Position numbers and translations under genes: made by a program. DNA of 64,000 nucleotides, from positions 4,875,001-4,939,000 of the forward strand of contig NZ_CP034448.1 in assembly GCF_003952465.1 (NCBI RefSeq). The letters are read 5' to 3'. Below are positions 21,446-30,386 of this stretch, piece after piece; position 1 is the stretch's first letter; each line of letters starts with the position of its first letter. The notes under the pieces were generated by a model. It did not search any database. It worked only from the letters and a program-made list of their open reading frames with translations, and was not told the origin of the DNA. This DNA is from Mesorhizobium sp. M1B.F.Ca.ET.045.04.1.1. GTDB taxonomy: Bacteria > Pseudomonadota > Alphaproteobacteria > Rhizobiales > Rhizobiaceae.

Positions 21446-22645
21446 TTGAAGCGGGCTGAAATCCAGAAGCCGGGGCAGCGTCTGTTCGGTCTGTCGACGC
21501 CGCTCAGGGCAGCCGTCATCCCGCCGCTTTCGGCGGCGCGCTGGCTTCTGGTGCTGATCGTCGCCGCCGGTGTCTATTTCTTCCACGGCTTCCTGTTCCC
21601 GGTGCTGGCGGCGCTCGTCATCGCCTTTGCCAGCTGGCCGCTCTACCGCAGGCTGCTCGTCGCCGTCGGCGGCAACCGCACCATCGGCGCGACGCTGGCC
21701 ATCCTGTTCATCCTGACCTTCCTGGTGGTGCCGATCGCCCTTGCCGGGACCTATGCCATCAACGAGCTCCGCGAATGGGTGGTGTGGGCGATCGAGACCA
21801 ACCGCCACGGTTCCGCCACGCCGCAATGGATCGCCACCATGCCGGTGATCGGCGAGTGGCTGAACCAGCAGTGGACAACCAATCTCGGCCATCCCGGCGG
21901 CATCGGCGAATTGATCCAGATGGTGAGCGGCTCCAACATCGGCACCATCTACCGCGGCGCGCTGGCCGCCGGCGGCAGCGCCTTCGGCCTGCTGCTCACG
22001 CTGCTCTTCATGCTGATCGCGCTGTTCTTCGCCTATCGCGACGGCGAAGCTTTCGCGGCACAGGTCGATCGTCTCGGCGAGCGGATCCTGCCGACGCGTT
22101 GGGAGCGGATCTCGCGCGTCGTGCCGGCCACCATCTCATCGACCGTCACCGGCATGACCGTCATCGCCATCGGCGAAGGCCTCGTGCTGGGCGTCGCCTA
22201 CTGGCTGGCCGGCGTGCCGTCGCCGGTGACGCTTGGCGCGCTCACCGGCATCATGGCGCTGATCCCGGGCGGCGCGCCGCTCTCCTTCACGCTGGTGTCG
22301 ATCTATCTCGCCGCCAGCGGCAAGTTGTTTGCCGGCATGGCGCTGTTCATCTGGGGCGCGGTCGAGCTCTTCATCGTCGACAAGACGTTGCGTCCGAAGC
22401 TGGTCGGCGGGCCGATCAAGCTGCCGTTCCTGCCGACCTTTTTCGGCCTGATCGGCGGCGTCAAGACAATGGGCTTCCTTGGCCTCTTCATCGGCCCGGT
22501 GCTGATGGCGCTGCTCGTCGCCATCTGGCGCGAATGGCTGCGCGAGGTCGAGATGATGGACGAACAGGCGCCTGCCGGTGCCGACGAGAACGGACCGCCA
22601 CGGATCGAGGCGGCGCCCGAAGCCAGGAAAATTCAGGCCGGGTAA
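21446..22645 (+). CDS. AI-2E family transporter (PerM/YdiK-like)
   Basis: The 399-residue membrane protein has a central loop and the family motifs LLFMLIALFFAYRDGEAFAAQV, TVIAIGEGLVLGVAYWLAGVPSPVTLG, ALIPGGAPLSFTLVSIY and FFGLIGGVKTMGFLGLFIGPVLMALL. Members act as exporters or antiporters; AI-2 export is proven for few. The start is a TTG at 21446 with GGGGAG about 10 nt upstream; no ATG fits. Its stop overlaps the convergent EamA gene by 13 bp. Confidence 0.82.
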   Translation: MKRAEIQKPGQRLFGLSTPLRAAVIPPLSAARWLLVLIVAAGVYFFHGFLFPVLAALVIAFASWPLYRRLLVAVGGNRTIGATLAILFILTFLVVPIALAGTYAINELREWVVWAIETNRHGSATPQWIATMPVIGEWLNQQWTTNLGHPGGIGELIQMVSGSNIGTIYRGALAAGGSAFGLLLTLLFMLIALFFAYRDGEAFAAQVDRLGERILPTRWERISRVVPATISSTVTGMTVIAIGEGLVLGVAYWLAGVPSPVTLGALTGIMALIPGGAPLSFTLVSIYLAASGKLFAGMALFIWGAVELFIVDKTLRPKLVGGPIKLPFLPTFFGLIGGVKTMGFLGLFIGPVLMALLVAIWREWLREVEMMDEQAPAGADENGPPRIEAAPEARKIQAG

Positions 22646-23529
22646 CCGACCGCAAGGGCGGCGCGGCGCTTGCGCCCCTCATGCAATTGCCACAGCGAAT
22701 GCGCGACCAGCGTCACGATCAGGATCGTGCCGCCGATCAGGCTGTTGCGCGTCGGCGTCTCGGCAAAGATCAGCCACACCCAGACCGGCGCCAGAACCGT
22801 CTCCAGCACATAGAACATCGCCACCTCCGGCCCTGAGATGTATTTCGGTCCGTTGGCGAGGCAGAAGAACGAGATCGGCATGATCACGGCGCCGTTGAAG
22901 ATGATCCACCATGGCTGGTTGACGTGAAAGCCTTCGCCCGAGACCATGAAGACGGCGACCGCCAGCGGCAGGATGACGCCGACGAGCGCGGTGAAGCCCA
23001 TATCCTTGCCGCTGGCGCGCGAGATGGTGATGGCGATCGCCACGAACAGCGCCGAGCACAGCGCCATGAAATCTCCGAACAGATGCCCGGTGCCGACCGA
23101 GCCGCCGACGATGATCAGCACGCCGAGGATCATCGCCAGCATCGCGATCACCGTCCCGAGCCGGGGCCTTTCGCGCAGGAACAGCCATGACAGCAGCGCC
23201 GCGAACACGGTGTTGAAGGCGAGGATAAAGACGAGGTCGGCGGTCGAGGTGTGATAGACGGCGGTGACGAAGGTGACGCCGGTGAGCCCGTAGCACAGAG
23301 CCACGGCAAGTCCCGACCAGCCCGGGATGAGTTGTGGCGCATTGCCGCGCAACGCGCGCCAGACGGCCCAGATCGCCAGCGCGGCGACGAGCGTGGTGCC
23401 GGTGCGCAGCATCATGATGGTCCATGGGCTGCCGTCGGCGAGCCGGATCAGCGGAATGTCGACGGTCAGCGTCAACCCGCCGATGGCGGTGATCAGCAGG
23501 CCTTTCTGGTGGTCATGGTAGGAAGACAT
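22633..23529 (-). CDS. EamA/DMT-family transporter
   Basis: The 298-residue protein has ten hydrophobic segments in two EamA repeats; the first half ends at FLRERPRLGTVIAMLAMILGVLIIVGG, a typical EamA boundary, and the second ends similarly at LIGGTILIVTLVAHSLWQLH. These proteins export amino acids or other metabolites. The ATG at 23529 (MSSYHDHQKG) directly precedes the first helix; an upstream frame to 23598 is rejected as a hydrophilic extension. Substrate unknown. Confidence 0.82.
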   Translation of the reverse strand: MSSYHDHQKGLLITAIGGLTLTVDIPLIRLADGSPWTIMMLRTGTTLVAALAIWAVWRALRGNAPQLIPGWSGLAVALCYGLTGVTFVTAVYHTSTADLVFILAFNTVFAALLSWLFLRERPRLGTVIAMLAMILGVLIIVGGSVGTGHLFGDFMALCSALFVAIAITISRASGKDMGFTALVGVILPLAVAVFMVSGEGFHVNQPWWIIFNGAVIMPISFFCLANGPKYISGPEVAMFYVLETVLAPVWVWLIFAETPTRNSLIGGTILIVTLVAHSLWQLHEGRKRRAALAVGYPA

Positions 23530-23648
23530 GATAGGTTTCGCAATGGTTTGCAGACGGCTGGCTTGATGGCACACTCGTCCATCGAGTGGCGGAAACACCA
23601 GCTTCCTGCCCCTTGAAACAGTTTAAGGTTGGGCTTTGGAAAAAATGG

Positions 23649-24413
23649 TCAGCGACTGACCGCTTCGTGGTCGTAGCGTTCCCAGCCTTTCGGGCCGAGA
23701 TGCTCCTGCGGCATGAAGCGCATCTTATAGCTCATCTTGCGCGAGCCGTTGACCCAGTAGCCGAGATAGACGTGGGGCAATCCCATCGCCTTGGCGCGGG
23801 CGATGTGGTCGAGGATCATGAAGGTGCCGAGCGAGCGGTCGTCGAAATCGGGATTGAAGTAGGAATAGACCATCGACAGCCCGTCGGCCATCTTGTCGGT
23901 CAGCGCCACCGCGATCAATTCTCCGTGGCCCTTGCCGGTGATGAAGGTATCCGGGCCGCGGCGCCGGTATTCGATGATCTTGGTATCGACATGCGTGTCC
24001 TCGACCATCATCGCATAGTCGAGCACCGTCATGTCGGACATGCCGCCGCGCCGGTGGCGGGCGTCGAGATAGGCGCGGAACAGCGAATATTGCTCGGTCG
24101 ATGGCTGCGCGTCATGCATTGCGCCGATCAGGTCGGCATTGCGCTGGATGACGCGGCGCATGTTGCGGCTGGCGGTGAATTCCTGCGCCAGGATGCGCAC
24201 CGACACGCACGCCCGGCAGGACTCGCAGGCAGGCCGGTAGGCGATGTTCTGCGAGCGCCGGAAGCCGCCCTGGGTCAACAGGTCGTTCATCTCGGGCGCC
24301 TTGTCGCCGACAAGGTGCGTGAACACCTTGCGCTCGAACTGGCCCTCCAGATAGGGGCACGGCGACGGCGCGGTCAGGAAGAACTGCGGCGACTGGGTCG
24401 GATGCTGCGTCAT
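23649..24413 (-). CDS. bpt: Aspartate/glutamate leucyltransferase (N-end rule)
   Basis: It transfers Leu from leucyl-tRNA to proteins with N-terminal Asp or Glu, marking them for ClpSAP. The N-terminal Cys cluster is present (PCPYLEG..., ACESCRACVSVRI), and the C-terminal half has the GNAT-like MVYSYFNPDFDDRSLGTFMILD and HVYLGYWVNGSRKMSYKMRF. The family order ATE_N then ATE_C and the 254-aa length are typical of Rhizobiales Bpt. It is followed downstream, in transcription order, by no related gene; the RDD gene lies upstream on the same strand. Confidence 0.9.
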   Translation of the reverse strand: MTQHPTQSPQFFLTAPSPCPYLEGQFERKVFTHLVGDKAPEMNDLLTQGGFRRSQNIAYRPACESCRACVSVRILAQEFTASRNMRRVIQRNADLIGAMHDAQPSTEQYSLFRAYLDARHRRGGMSDMTVLDYAMMVEDTHVDTKIIEYRRRGPDTFITGKGHGELIAVALTDKMADGLSMVYSYFNPDFDDRSLGTFMILDHIARAKAMGLPHVYLGYWVNGSRKMSYKMRFMPQEHLGPKGWERYDHEAVSR

Positions 24414-24551
24414 CGATCCTTGGAAACACTCCTGCGAATCGCCCTACCTTTGGCCCGGCCGGCGAAAAATTCAACAGGATTGTGCGGCCGCGGCCGGCCC
24501 AGGCTGTTCATATTCTAGCACAACCGGCGCGGCGACGGCGCGCCGGCACCG

Positions 24552-25022
24552 TCAGAGGTCGGTGCGCGTGACGACCGTGCCGAGAAGCAGGTCATGCAGC
24601 GTGCGCTTGCGATCGGAAAACAGCGTGACCAGCAGCACCAGCGGCGTCAGGATGACGTTGGCGGCCCAGAACAGCACCGAATGCACCACCGCGGTCAGGC
24701 CGTCGATGCGCGTGCCGTCGAGCTTGTCGAGCCGGATGCCCATCATCTTCATGCCGGTCGTGGCCTGGTCGCGGCTACCCAGCGTGTTCCAGATGTAGAG
24801 GATGGCAACCGCTGGAACCAGCACGGAAAACAGCGCCCAGCCGAGACCGAAGGTCAAAAGCCCGAGCACAGCGACCAGTATCGCGAAGGGGATGGTGAGC
24901 ACGGCAACGATGAAATAGTCGAGGATGAAGGCGAAGACGCGCCTGGTGCGCACGCCGCGATAGGCGCGCGTATCCTCGAACCTCGTGGTGATGATCTCGC
25001 CGTCAAGCACGCGCGTGTTCAT
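24552..25022 (-). CDS. RDD family membrane protein
   Basis: The 156-residue protein has the RDD-domain pattern: RRVFAFILDYFIVAVLTIPF (the R and D that name the family), two further helices, then NTLGSRDQATTGMKMMGIRL and SDRKRTLHDLLLGTVVTRTD. RDD proteins are small membrane proteins of unclear, possibly ion-transport role. The ATG at 25022 (MNTRVLDGE) is preferred over an open frame to 25049. In many Rhizobiales this gene lies between hemB and bpt; here hemB is about 13 kb away. Confidence 0.85.
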   Translation of the reverse strand: MNTRVLDGEIITTRFEDTRAYRGVRTRRVFAFILDYFIVAVLTIPFAILVAVLGLLTFGLGWALFSVLVPAVAILYIWNTLGSRDQATTGMKMMGIRLDKLDGTRIDGLTAVVHSVLFWAANVILTPLVLLVTLFSDRKRTLHDLLLGTVVTRTDL

Positions 25023-25220
25023 GTCATGCCCTCGTAACAGGCCGGACATAGGTGTCGGCCATTCGCCACTGAAATGGTGAAAGCCGATGGCGGAATCAAG
25101 GTCGAAGGCTCGTGATGCATGCTCGGCAAGCCGTGGCGAGCGCGGTTGCGGCGGTTGAATTCATGGCGCGGATCGCGTTAGCTTGCTGCGGCGCAACAAG
25201 ACGCCGAGGGGAAGGGGAAT

Positions 25221-26609
25221 ATGGACTACGACATGCTTGTCATCGGCAGCGGCCCCTCTGGGCGCCGCGCCGCGGTGCAGTCGGCCAAGCTTGGCAAATC
25301 GGTACTGGTGGTCGATAGGGGCAGGCGTCTCGGCGGCGTCTCCGTGCACACCGGCACCATTCCGTCCAAGACGCTGCGCGAAACGGTGCTCAACCTCTCG
25401 GGTTGGCGCGAGCGTGGCTTCTACGGGCGCGGCTACCGGGTCAAGCAGGACATTTCCGTCAGCGACCTGGTCGAGCGCTTGCACAAGACACTCGACCACG
25501 AGGTCGAGGTGCTGCAGCATCAATTCATGCGCAACGCGGTCAAAAGCGCGCGCGCCACGGCCAAGTTCCTCGGCGCCAACAAGGTCAGCCTGACGACCGA
25601 CAGTGGCGACTACAGCGAGGTCGGCTTCGCCAACGCGCTTATCGCCGTGGGCACCAGGCCGCACCGGCCGCGCGACGTGCCTTTCGACAAGACGCGCATT
25701 TTCGACAGCGACGAGATGCTGGAGCTCGACCGGCTGCCGCGCACGCTGACCGTCATCGGCGCCGGCGTCATCGGCGTCGAATACGCGACCATCTTTTCCG
25801 CGCTCGACGTGCCGGTGACGCTGGTCGAGCCGCGCAACACTATCCTCGATTTCGTCGACCGCGAGATCGTCGACGACTTCATCCACCAGATGCGCGACCG
25901 CGGCATGACCATTCGGCTCGGCAGCACGGTCAAGGAAATCGCCTCCAAGCCAGACTATGCCGAGGTGACGCTTGCCGACGGCCGCACCATCCGCTCCGAG
26001 ATCGTTCTCTACGCTGCCGGCCGCAGCGGCAATCTCGGCAGCCTCGGTCTCGACGTGGTCGGCATCGAGGCGGACTCCAGGGGGCGCATAAAGGTCGATC
26101 CGAACACGTTCCAGACCAGCGTGTCCAACATCTACGCTACCGGCGACGTCATCGGCTTCCCGAGCCTGGCCTCGACCTCGATGGAACAGGGCAGGGTGGC
26201 CGCCTGCCATGCCTTTGGCGTGGCGCTGCCGCCGCCGCCGGAAACTTTTCCGTACGGCATCTACGCCGTGCCGGAAATCTCCACCGTCGGCCAGTCGGAG
26301 GAGCAGGTGCGCGAGAGCGGGATCGCCTATGAGGTCGGCGTCGCGCGCTTCCGGGAAACCTCGCGCGGCCACATCATGGGCGTCAACTCGGGCTTCCTGA
26401 AGCTGCTCTTTTCGGTCGAGACGCGCCGACTGCTCGGCGCCCATATCGTCGGCGAGGGCGCGACCGAGCTCATCCATATCGGCCAGGCCGTGATCAATCT
26501 CGGCGGCACGGTCGACTTCTTCGTCAACAACACTTTCAACTACCCGACATTGGCCGAGGCCTACAAGATCGCCGGCCTGGATGCTTGGAACCGGATGGGG
26601 CAGGGGTAG
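25221..26609 (+). CDS. sthA: Soluble (Si-specific) NAD(P)+ transhydrogenase
   Basis: This flavoprotein moves hydride between NADPH and NAD+. The FAD site is GSGPSG at residues 9-14, and the NAD Rossmann motif GAGVIGVE lies near 180-187. The redox-disulfide position of related dihydrolipoamide dehydrogenases is replaced by TGTIPSKT (44-51), with no CxxxxC; this is the signature of SthA. The C-terminal dimerisation domain carries NNTFNYPTLAEAYKIA. A GGGGAAGGGGAAT precedes the ATG. It is monocistronic, followed by a RIME1-like element. Confidence 0.92.
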   Translation: MDYDMLVIGSGPSGRRAAVQSAKLGKSVLVVDRGRRLGGVSVHTGTIPSKTLRETVLNLSGWRERGFYGRGYRVKQDISVSDLVERLHKTLDHEVEVLQHQFMRNAVKSARATAKFLGANKVSLTTDSGDYSEVGFANALIAVGTRPHRPRDVPFDKTRIFDSDEMLELDRLPRTLTVIGAGVIGVEYATIFSALDVPVTLVEPRNTILDFVDREIVDDFIHQMRDRGMTIRLGSTVKEIASKPDYAEVTLADGRTIRSEIVLYAAGRSGNLGSLGLDVVGIEADSRGRIKVDPNTFQTSVSNIYATGDVIGFPSLASTSMEQGRVAACHAFGVALPPPPETFPYGIYAVPEISTVGQSEEQVRESGIAYEVGVARFRETSRGHIMGVNSGFLKLLFSVETRRLLGAHIVGEGATELIHIGQAVINLGGTVDFFVNNTFNYPTLAEAYKIAGLDAWNRMGQG

Positions 26610-26670
26610 GACGTGCCCGGCTGAGCTCCCAGCCGCTTCTGAGGGGGCGCGTTCCGATCGCAGCGGCTCC

Positions 26671-26776
26671 TAAAGCGCGTCGCGCTGAAACGGATTCAGG
26701 CGACGCGCTTTAAGTCTTTGTTTTTATGCATGTCGTTTTCGCAAAACCGCTGCGCACTTTTGCGCGACATGCATTA
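26671..26776. repeat. RIME1-type rhizobial intergenic mosaic element
   Basis: The 106-bp element holds two palindromes: AAAGCGCGTCGC...GGCGACGCGCTTT, and GCATGTCG..CGACATGC, separated by a T-rich link. This matches, from memory, the two-palindrome RIME1 described in Rhizobium. It lies between sthA and the convergent hydrolase gene, where it may act as a transcript end. Confidence 0.8.
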
Positions 26777-26781
26777 AGCCG

Positions 26782-27441
26782 TCAGGCAGCCCGCGCAGGC
26801 CCTGCAAGCCACTGCCGGGCGATCGCTGCGTCCGCGTCGCCGAACTCGTGGCCCGCAGCGACGATGCGCGCATCGACCTCGGCGCCGCGCGCGCTCAGCA
26901 GCGTCACCAGCGACGGGGCGAAGGGGCCGTAGGTCTGGTCGGCCGCGCCGGCGATGACCAGCACCCGCGTTCCGGCGAGGTTGGTTGCCGGCGCGTCATC
27001 GAGCACCGGCATCGCCCTGAGCAACGCCGCCTGCCTCACCAGCCCGGGGTGAAGCAGCATCAGCGTGGAAATCAGATTGGCGCCGTTGGAATAGCCGAGG
27101 AAGGTCGCGCGCCCGAGGTCGAGCCCGTGGCGTCGCGCGGCTTCGGTTGCGAATTGAGCGATCGCGGCCGTTTCCACGCGGATGCTCGACTGGTCGAAAC
27201 TGGTCGGCGTGATTCGCTCGAACCAGCGGAAACCGTCCTCTTGGGCGATGCGGCCGCGCGCCGCGACGAGCACCGCGCGCGGCGCGATCTGCCTCGCCAG
27301 CGGCACCAGCGTCGTTTCGTCCACGCCCGATCCGTGCAGCACGAAAAGGCATTCGCCGCTCGCATCTGCCGGTACGGTCAAGCGATAGGGGAAAGGCAGA
27401 TCATGGCGCAGCACGCTGTTTTTGTTGGCATGTTCGGACAT
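26782..27441 (-). CDS. Alpha/beta hydrolase (carboxylesterase-type)
   Basis: The 219-residue protein has the complete catalytic triad pattern: Ser in the nucleophile elbow LGYSNGAN, Asp in AGAADQTYGP and His in VAAGHEFGD. The oxyanion region is LFVLHGSGVDETTL. Such phospholipase/carboxylesterase family enzymes cleave short acyl esters, and several rhizobial members sit with dioxygenase genes; none is present here. The ATG at 27441 has AAGGA 7 nt upstream. It is divergent from the OpgC-like gene. Confidence 0.82.
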   Translation of the reverse strand: MSEHANKNSVLRHDLPFPYRLTVPADASGECLFVLHGSGVDETTLVPLARQIAPRAVLVAARGRIAQEDGFRWFERITPTSFDQSSIRVETAAIAQFATEAARRHGLDLGRATFLGYSNGANLISTLMLLHPGLVRQAALLRAMPVLDDAPATNLAGTRVLVIAGAADQTYGPFAPSLVTLLSARGAEVDARIVAAGHEFGDADAAIARQWLAGPARAA

Positions 27442-27643
27442 GATCACATCCTTTTGATTTTACGGAGATTTCGCTGATTTGCCGGCTTCAAAACGGAATG
27501 TTTTCAAGTTCCGCGAAAGTTGATTGAACCGGGCGCATTTCAGACCGTTTCTGCGCCGATACACTCCCGACGGGAGGAATCGAAGCGGTGCGTCGGGGGT
27601 CGCATTGCTGGAGATGAAACACCAGCTCTGAGGCCTTTTGTCG

Positions 27644-28921
27644 ATGACCATCCCCGTTTCTCAGCGCGACCCGCGTATCCATGATTGCGATACGCGTATC
27701 AAAGATCGCGATACGCGTATCAACGATCGCGACATGCGTATCAACGATCGCGATACGCGTATCAAAGATCGCGATACGCGTATCGACGTGCTGCGCGCGC
27801 TCGCGCTGCTCACCATTTTCGTCGACCATGTGCCGGGCACCGTCTTCGAAAACCTGACCTACAAGAATCTCGGCTTCTCCGATGCGGCCGAGGCCTTCGT
27901 GCTGATCTCCGGCATTTCGGTGGCGCTCGCCTATGGCAGCAAGTTCAAGCCGGGCGGCAGGCTGCTGGCGACGCTCAAGATGTGGCGGCGCGCTGGCGTG
28001 CTCTATGTCACCCACATCGTCATCACCATGGCGGTGATCGCGATGTTCTGTGCCGCGGCGGTGTTTGCCCACCGGCCGGAACTGTTGAAGATGATCAACA
28101 TCGAGCCGCTGATGAAGAACACGCCGGAGGTTCTGCTCGGCATCGTCACGCTCGGCCATCAGCTCGGCTACAACAACATCCTGCCGGTTTATGCCGCGCT
28201 GCTTCTGGCGGCGCCGGCCTTTGTGCTGTCCGTCAGCTACAGGCCCGCGGCGGCGCTGACGGTGTCCGGCCTGCTGTGGCTGGTTGCCGGCATCTGGCAG
28301 ATCGCGCCGCCCAACTATCCCGAGCCGGGTCTGTGGTTCTTGAACCCGCTATCTTGGCAGTTCCTGTTCAACATCGGCCTTGCCGCCATGCTGCACGTCA
28401 AGCGCGGCGGCGCCATTCCCGTAAACCGGTGGCTGGTGGGTTTCGCCGGCGTCTACGTGGTCGGCGCGGCGGTCTGGGTGCACAGCCCATTGTGGGGTCA
28501 TATCACCTGGTTCGACCTGCCGGTGGTGATCGGCGGTTTCGACAAGACCTTCCTGTCGCTGCCGCGATTGCTGCATATCCTTTCGGTCAGCTACCTGGTC
28601 GTCGCCCTGCCGGCCGTGTCGAACCTCTTCCGTGCCAGGCCCGACAACCCGCTGGCGATCCTCGGCAAGCGCTCGCTGCCGGTGTTCGTCGCCGGAACGG
28701 TGATCGCCATGGCGGCCCAGGTGCTGAAGCTGATCAATCCGGGCGGCCTCGCCTATGACACGCTGCTGATCGCAGCCGGCATCGCCATGCAGTTCGCGCT
28801 GGCGCTGTATCTCGAATGGCTCGCCGGTCTCGGCCCGGCCCGCGCCAAGCCGGCGCGCGACGAGATTGCGCGCCCCACGTTTGGCGCGCAGCCTGTACCG
28901 GCGAGGGTTGGCGGCTACTGA
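27644..28921 (+). CDS. opgC: OpgC-domain membrane acyltransferase (glucan succinylation type)
   Basis: The 425-residue protein has about ten hydrophobic segments and the OpgC start motif RIDVLRALALLTIFVDHVPG, with the catalytic-type His in FVDHVPG; then SDAAEAFVLISGISVALAYG and GRLLATLKMWRRAGVLYVTH. OpgC adds succinyl groups to periplasmic glucans. The N-terminus is odd: residues 8-49 are six 7-residue repeats of the form RDTRIxD that extend the family's own RDTRID motif. The ATG at 27644 follows TTG 27638. Whether it acts on cyclic glucans or another sugar is not shown. Confidence 0.85.
   Translation: MTIPVSQRDPRIHDCDTRIKDRDTRINDRDMRINDRDTRIKDRDTRIDVLRALALLTIFVDHVPGTVFENLTYKNLGFSDAAEAFVLISGISVALAYGSKFKPGGRLLATLKMWRRAGVLYVTHIVITMAVIAMFCAAAVFAHRPELLKMINIEPLMKNTPEVLLGIVTLGHQLGYNNILPVYAALLLAAPAFVLSVSYRPAAALTVSGLLWLVAGIWQIAPPNYPEPGLWFLNPLSWQFLFNIGLAAMLHVKRGGAIPVNRWLVGFAGVYVVGAAVWVHSPLWGHITWFDLPVVIGGFDKTFLSLPRLLHILSVSYLVVALPAVSNLFRARPDNPLAILGKRSLPVFVAGTVIAMAAQVLKLINPGGLAYDTLLIAAGIAMQFALALYLEWLAGLGPARAKPARDEIARPTFGAQPVPARVGGY
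27665..27790 (+). repeat. Six 21-bp tandem repeats in the opgC 5' coding end
   Basis: Six units of exactly 21 bp run head to tail, each close to CGCGATACGCGTATCAACGAT. Four of the six contain the self-complementary 12-mer GATACGCGTATC. The unit is a multiple of three, so each copy adds seven residues and keeps frame. The last copy merges into the conserved family motif, indicating in-gene duplication. Confidence 0.95.
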
Positions 28922-28928
28922 GGGCTTG

Positions 28929-30008
28929 TCAGGTTCTCGGCGCCGGGCCGGTGGAGGCCCTGACGACCAGCTCGACGCCCATCGTCTCGCGCCGCACCGC
29001 GCCGTCGAAGTCGAGGATCATGCGCGCGGCCCGCCGGCCGATCTCCGTGATCGGCTGGGCGATCGTGGTCAGCGGCGGGTCGCAGAGCGCGCCGTCCGGC
29101 ACGCCGTCGAAGCCGACGATGGAAACCTCCTGCGGCACCTTGAGACCTCGCTCGGTCAGCCACTCGATGGCGATGAGGGCCATCCTGTCCGACATCGCCA
29201 GGATGGCGGTCGGCCGCTCGCCGCCGGCAAAGATCGCCTCGAGCCCGGCTCTCGTGCTCTTCTCCTCGTTCTCCGTCTCGTAGACCGGGATTTTCGCCGT
29301 ATCGATGCCGAAACGGGAGAGTTCCTCAAAATAGCCGGCAAGGCGGTCACGCGTTCCGGTGTAGAGCGCGCTCCGCACGATTTCCGGTGTGGCGAAGCCG
29401 GTGCGACCGTCGGCAAAGGCCAGCGACAGCACCGCGAAACGGCGATGGCCGAGCTCGGCAAGGTGGCGCGCTGCGAGCCTGGCGCCGGCGACATTGTCGA
29501 CGCCGATCGCCGAGACTGTTTCGTCCTCGAAGCCGAGCTCCAGCGCGACGAAAGGCAGCCTGCGCTCGCGCGTCAGGTCGACGAGGCGCGAGCCGCCCTC
29601 GATGCAAAACAGGATGAAGCCGTCGACCAGCGCGCTCTGGATGTTCCAGGCAAGCTTTTCCTGGTTGGCGGCCGAAACCAGGGCGATGCCGGCGCCGGTG
29701 GCGTCGCAGGCTTCGGAGATGCCGGCCATCATGACGCGGGCGAAGGGATCCTCGAAGAAATAGGAGAGCGGCTCGGTCGTGCCGACGCCGATGGCGTTGA
29801 CCTTGCCCGCCCGCAGCAGGCGCCCCTTAGGGTCGGGGCCGGCATAACCCATCGCCTCCGCCACCGCCTTGACCCGCTCGCGCACTTCCGCGCGCACGAT
29901 CTCCGGGCGACTGAAGACGTTGGAGGCCGTGCCATGCGAGACACCAGCCGCCTTGGCGATGTCCGCCAGCCGGATGGGTCGTGCTTGGCCTTCGATGGGT
30001 GATGCCAT
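28929..30008 (-). CDS. LacI family transcriptional regulator
   Basis: The HTH is RLADIAKAAGVSHGTASNVFSRPE with the hinge VRERVKAVAEAMGY. The sugar-binding core follows: NAIGVGTTEPLSYFFEDPF, SAIGVDNVAGARLAARHLAELGHRRFAVL and VSIVGFDGVPDG. At 359 aa it has LacI length. It is divergent from two tiny paralogous genes, and three identical-core operators lie around them. No sugar transporter or enzyme is adjacent. Its own start is 71 bp from the first operator, so it probably regulates itself too. Confidence 0.9.
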   Translation of the reverse strand: MASPIEGQARPIRLADIAKAAGVSHGTASNVFSRPEIVRAEVRERVKAVAEAMGYAGPDPKGRLLRAGKVNAIGVGTTEPLSYFFEDPFARVMMAGISEACDATGAGIALVSAANQEKLAWNIQSALVDGFILFCIEGGSRLVDLTRERRLPFVALELGFEDETVSAIGVDNVAGARLAARHLAELGHRRFAVLSLAFADGRTGFATPEIVRSALYTGTRDRLAGYFEELSRFGIDTAKIPVYETENEEKSTRAGLEAIFAGGERPTAILAMSDRMALIAIEWLTERGLKVPQEVSIVGFDGVPDGALCDPPLTTIAQPITEIGRRAARMILDFDGAVRRETMGVELVVRASTGPAPRT

Positions 30009-30078
30009 GTCGTTCCTCCGAATCCGGTCACACAGCGAACATGACCGCGGAATGGTTGCCGGTCATCTAACATTTTTC

Positions 30079-30092
30079 TTGGATCGATTCAA
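30079..30092. promoter_or_regulatory. LacI operator, site 1
   Basis: TTGGATCGATTCAA is a near-perfect palindrome of the LacI type (central CG). It is 71 bp upstream of the lacI-family start and exactly 50 bp from site 2, which would put both on one DNA face. Confidence 0.7.
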
Positions 30093-30128
30093 ATTTTTGC
30101 TTGACTCCAGTGGTGTGAGGCATATGAC

Positions 30129-30142
30129 TTGAATCGATCCAA
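30129..30142. promoter_or_regulatory. LacI operator, site 2
   Basis: TTGAATCGATCCAA is the exact reverse complement of site 1. It lies 45 bp before the first small-peptide ATG. Confidence 0.7.
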
Positions 30143-30186
30143 GTTTGCTTCGACGATTGGGAGCAAAGTTCGAGAAGGAGGGTGCC

Positions 30187-30330
30187 ATGCATCCGGTCAA
30201 CTATCTGTTTGAAGACGTCTACCGCAACGATTGGGGCATTGCCTCGGTCGCGCGGAGCGAGCGGCGCCGCGGCAGGGCAAGCCCGTGGAAGCGTGAGCCG
30301 CGCTTCATCGTGGAGCGCAAGAGCGCCTGA
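30187..30330 (+). CDS. Small conserved peptide, paralog A (47 aa)
   Basis: The peptide starts MHPVNYLFEDVYRNDWGIAS and ends in a basic tail (KREPRFIVERKSA). An AAGGAGGG lies directly upstream with ideal spacing. It shares MHP(V/I)xxLFxD(V/I)YRNxWGI with the second ORF 56 bp downstream, so the two are paralogs. It has no signal peptide or membrane helix. The divergent LacI regulator and operator sites 1 and 2 point to specific control. I recognise no named family. Confidence 0.7.
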   Translation: MHPVNYLFEDVYRNDWGIASVARSERRRGRASPWKREPRFIVERKSA

Positions 30331-30357
30331 AAAATCAGCCTTTTTCGCATCGATCAA

Positions 30358-30371
30358 TTGGATCGATTCAA
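30358..30371. promoter_or_regulatory. LacI operator, site 3
   Basis: TTGGATCGATTCAA, identical to site 1, lies between the two small genes and ends 4 bp before the Shine-Dalgarno of paralog B. It could give that gene its own LacI-controlled promoter or act as a roadblock. Confidence 0.7.
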
Positions 30372-30386
30372 TTCAAGGAGCCAGTC

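Noticed and set aside
27665..27790. Possible CRISPR array
   Set aside because: The 21-bp units are contiguous with no spacers and lie in frame within a coding sequence.
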